Below are positions 5,500 through 7,092 of a stretch of DNA of 7,092 bases, piece by piece. Below the pieces are notes generated by a model. That model did not search any database, was not told where the DNA came from, and saw only the letters and a list, made by a program, of their open reading frames with translations. The position numbers and the translations under genes were made by a program. Source of the stretch: an uncultured Acidimicrobiaceae bacterium (lineage in GTDB: Bacteria; Actinomycetota; Acidimicrobiia; Acidimicrobiales; MedAcidi-G1); NCBI GenBank assembly GCA_913054115.1, contig CAJXIS010000109.1, positions 1 to 7,092 of the forward strand, in the 5' to 3' direction. Within the stretch, counting starts at the first letter, position 1; every line of letters begins with the position of its first letter.

Positions 5500-6295
5500 G
5501 GGCGACCTCGTGATCGCCAGTGTGGACGGCCGGGCCGGCCAGACGGATGGAGTCGCCAAGGGTGACGGCCGCCGAGCCACCGGGCATGCGGACCTCGACC
5601 TCGGTGCCGACGAGCCCCCATGCATGCGCCAGATGGGTGGCGGCGCAGGCACCGCTGCCGCAGGCCTCGGTGAGGCCGGCACCGCGCTCCCATGGTCGGA
5701 GCCGGATCGTGGACCTGTCGAGCACCTGCACAAGGTGGACATTGCACCCCACCGGCCCGAAGAACCCCTCGATGGCCGGACCCGCTGTTTCGAGGTCGAC
5801 GGCGTCGACGTCGTCGACCTCGATGACCAGGTGCGGGTTCCCCATGTCGACCGTTCCGCTGCGGCCCGACGTCGGGCCCCCGAGGTCGATGGCCAGGCCG
5901 TCGGTGTCGGGTCCGGGCCCGGCGCAACCCATATCGACGGTGGCGGAGACCTCGGTGTCGTCGGGGCCGCCGGCGACGACGATCCGTCGGGGGCCGGCCG
6001 GTGTGGCGACGGTCAGGTCGAGGTCGGTGGTGCCCGTCGAGCGTGCGACGGCCTGCCCGAAGCAGATCAGGCCGTTGCCGCTCACCTCGGCGAGCCCGCC
6101 GTCGCTGTTCACCAGAGTGAAGGTGAGCCCCTCGGAGGTGCCGTCCCATGGCGTGCCGAACACGAGGCCGTCGGCGCCGATGCCGTGGTCGCGGTCGCAG
6201 AGGCGCCGGGCCAGGTCGGCGGCGTCGTTCGGCACCTCGTCGACGAGCGCGACGAGGAAGTCGTTGCCGAGGCCGTGGTGGTGGGTCAGGCGCAC
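5492..6295 (-). CDS. dapF: DapF-family diaminopimelate epimerase with a Cys-to-Ser change at the first catalytic position
   Basis: DapF interconverts LL- and meso-diaminopimelate using two cysteines as acid and base, without cofactor. This 267-residue protein keeps the two-lobed family layout: HHGLGNDFLV (6-15, Asn11), GADGLVFG (40-47), LVNSDGG (61-67, Asn63), MGNPHLV (151-157, Asn153), CNVHLVQ (184-190, Asn185), WERGAG (202-207, Glu203/Arg204) and EACGSGACAA (210-219) with the second catalytic cysteine, Cys212. The first catalytic motif, normally CGNG, reads VSGNGLIC: Ser72 (AGC, 6082-6080) replaces the cysteine, Ile77 replaces the usual Arg of GNGxRC, and Leu208 replaces the Glu of GxGET. 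The reading frame is intact. The start is a GTG at 6295-6293, giving VRLTHHHGLGNDF, where family members begin; no in-frame ATG fits. It follows miaA by 52 bp. It is a DapF homologue beyond doubt; normal epimerase activity is not assured. Confidence 0.9.
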   Translation of the reverse strand: MRLTHHHGLGNDFLVALVDEVPNDAADLARRLCDRDHGIGADGLVFGTPWDGTSEGLTFTLVNSDGGLAEVSGNGLICFGQAVARSTGTTDLDLTVATPAGPRRIVVAGGPDDTEVSATVDMGCAGPGPDTDGLAIDLGGPTSGRSGTVDMGNPHLVIEVDDVDAVDLETAGPAIEGFFGPVGCNVHLVQVLDRSTIRLRPWERGAGLTEACGSGACAATHLAHAWGLVGTEVEVRMPGGSAAVTLGDSIRLAGPAVHTGDHEVAHG

Positions 6296-6303
6296 GGTGC
6301 CAT
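6286..6303 (-). other. Five-codon out-of-frame mini-ORF across the dapF start
   Basis: An ATG at 6303-6301, preceded by the purine-rich GGGCGAGA, opens a five-codon frame (MAPCA) that stops at 6288-6286. It overlaps the dapF GTG (6295-6293) in another frame. Ribosomes starting here would end 5-7 nt past the GTG, so it could tune or re-initiate dapF translation. This is inference only; it may be chance. Confidence 0.25.
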
Positions 6304-6347
6304 TCTCGCCCACCGGCGACCCGCCGCCACGCCCGGTTCCGAGGTGC

Positions 6348-7092
6348 TCACGGTGCGCAGGCGTCGAACGCAGCGAGGATGTCGTCGAGAGCTGCCGACG
6401 GGTCGTCGTCGACATCGAGCCAGGTGATCCGTGGATCCCGCCGGAACCACCGCTGCTGCCGACGGGCGAACCGGCGCGTGCCCGCCACCGCCTCGTCCAC
6501 CGCCTCGTCCAGGGTGCACTCGCCACGCAGGTGCGCCGCCAGTTCCCGGTAGCCGAGAGCCTGGGCGGCGGTGTGCGAGAGCCCGGACGGCCGGGCCAGG
6601 AGGCCGGCCACCTCGTCGAGGAACCCCTCGTCCATCATCCGGGCGAACCGGTCGGCGATGCGCCGGTCCAGCAGGTCGCGCTGCATCCGCAGTCCGACCT
6701 GGGTGAACGGCGTCTCCGGATAGCGGTCGAGGCCGGGCCCGAAGGACGAAAACGGTCGCCCGGCGCCGAGCGTGACCTCGAGGGCCCGCAGCACCCGGCG
6801 TCTGTTCGTCGGTTCCATCCGGCCTGCCGCCACCGGATCCGAATCGGAGAGCCGTCGGTGGAGGGCGACGGTGTCGGGCTCAGCCTCGAGTTCGGCCCGG
6901 ACATCCTCGTAGCGACCTGGGATCTCGAGGTCGTCGACCACCGACCGGACGTGGAGCCCGGTGCCTCCCACGAGGACCGCCCGACGTCCCCGCCCCGAGA
7001 TGTCCTCGAGGGTCGCCTGGGCTGCGGCCTGGAACATCGAGACCGTGTACTCCTCGGAGGGGTCGGCCACGTCGAGGAGGTGGTGGGGTACC
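6348..7092 (-). CDS. miaA: MiaA, tRNA dimethylallyltransferase (5' part beyond the window)
   Basis: MiaA transfers dimethylallyl from DMAPP to N6 of A37 in tRNAs that read UNN codons, which stabilises codon-anticodon pairing. In the window are the last 248 or so codons, starting in frame at VPHHLLDVADPSEEYT, an internal block that follows the P-loop domain; the P-loop itself lies past the right edge (about 50-60 residues missing if length is typical). Visible family blocks are VGGTGLHVRS (Tyr of the common GGTGLY is His here), EPTNRRRVLRALEV, SHTAAQALGYREL and the C-terminal TRRFARRQQRWFRRDPR. The GTG at 7070 is internal and not the start. The stop is TGA at 6350-6348. It is the most upstream gene seen in the operon; any promoter lies outside the window. 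Confidence 0.95.
   Translation of the reverse strand, partial: VPHHLLDVADPSEEYTVSMFQAAAQATLEDISGRGRRAVLVGGTGLHVRSVVDDLEIPGRYEDVRAELEAEPDTVALHRRLSDSDPVAAGRMEPTNRRRVLRALEVTLGAGRPFSSFGPGLDRYPETPFTQVGLRMQRDLLDRRIADRFARMMDEGFLDEVAGLLARPSGLSHTAAQALGYRELAAHLRGECTLDEAVDEAVAGTRRFARRQQRWFRRDPRITWLDVDDDPSAALDDILAAFDACAP

Noticed and set aside
3814..5565. Long plus-strand open frame (over 580 codons) opposite hflX and dapC
   Set aside because: It is the antisense of two well-supported genes in GC-rich DNA, where stop codons are rare in this frame. The translation is low in complexity and shows no recognisable motif.
5500..5742. Upstream extension of hflX by 81 codons
   Set aside because: It is another frame of dapF, with no HflX similarity; the ATG at 5499 gives the acidic N-terminus usual for the family.
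6296..6526. Upstream extension of dapF by 77 codons into miaA
   Set aside because: It has no DapF similarity and overlaps the conserved C-terminus of MiaA; DapF homology begins right at the GTG at 6295.

Overview
The window is a gene-dense, very GC-rich piece of bacterial chromosome. The gene order miaA–dapF–hflX next to lexA, a Gram-positive-type SOS box (CGAAC-N4-GTTCG), and DapC and DapE of the mycobacterial kind all point to the Actinomycetota. A deep-branching, non-model class such as Acidimicrobiia is my guess, not something the sequence proves. No phage, IS element, CRISPR, rRNA or tRNA was seen; this is core housekeeping DNA.

Layout. (1) Positions 1-121, minus strand: the first 40 codons of an unrecognised gene, divergent from lexA. 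(2) Positions 122-324: a regulatory region with two perfect and two degenerate LexA operators and two promoter-like elements that point toward each other, so that their 5' transcripts would overlap. (3) Positions 325-957, plus strand: lexA, complete with HTH domain, Ala-Gly cleavage site and Ser/Lys dyad. (4) Positions 955-993: a hairpin shared by the converging lexA and dapE genes that contains both stop codons. (5) Positions 991-7092, minus strand: a tightly packed operon transcribed right to left as miaA (5' end outside the window), dapF, hflX, dapC, dapD, dapE. dapF/hflX overlap by 8 bp and hflX/dapC by 4 bp (ATGA).

How the genes work together. dapD, dapC, dapE and dapF are the four consecutive enzymes of the succinylase route from tetrahydrodipicolinate to meso-diaminopimelate, the precursor of peptidoglycan cross-links and of lysine. 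They share the operon with a tRNA A37 prenyltransferase (miaA) and a ribosome-associated GTPase (hflX). In mycobacteria miaA, dapF, hflX and lexA are neighbours but dapC, dapD and dapE lie elsewhere; here those three sit between hflX and lexA.

Most notable points. DapF has serine (AGC codon, 6080-6082) where the first catalytic cysteine of the family normally sits, with further changes nearby. DapD is of the Escherichia coli type although DapC and DapE look actinobacterial. The lexA control region has an unusual face-to-face architecture in which one operator exactly fills a promoter spacer. I found no convincing wholly new system; the DapF variant and the SOS control region are the best leads.
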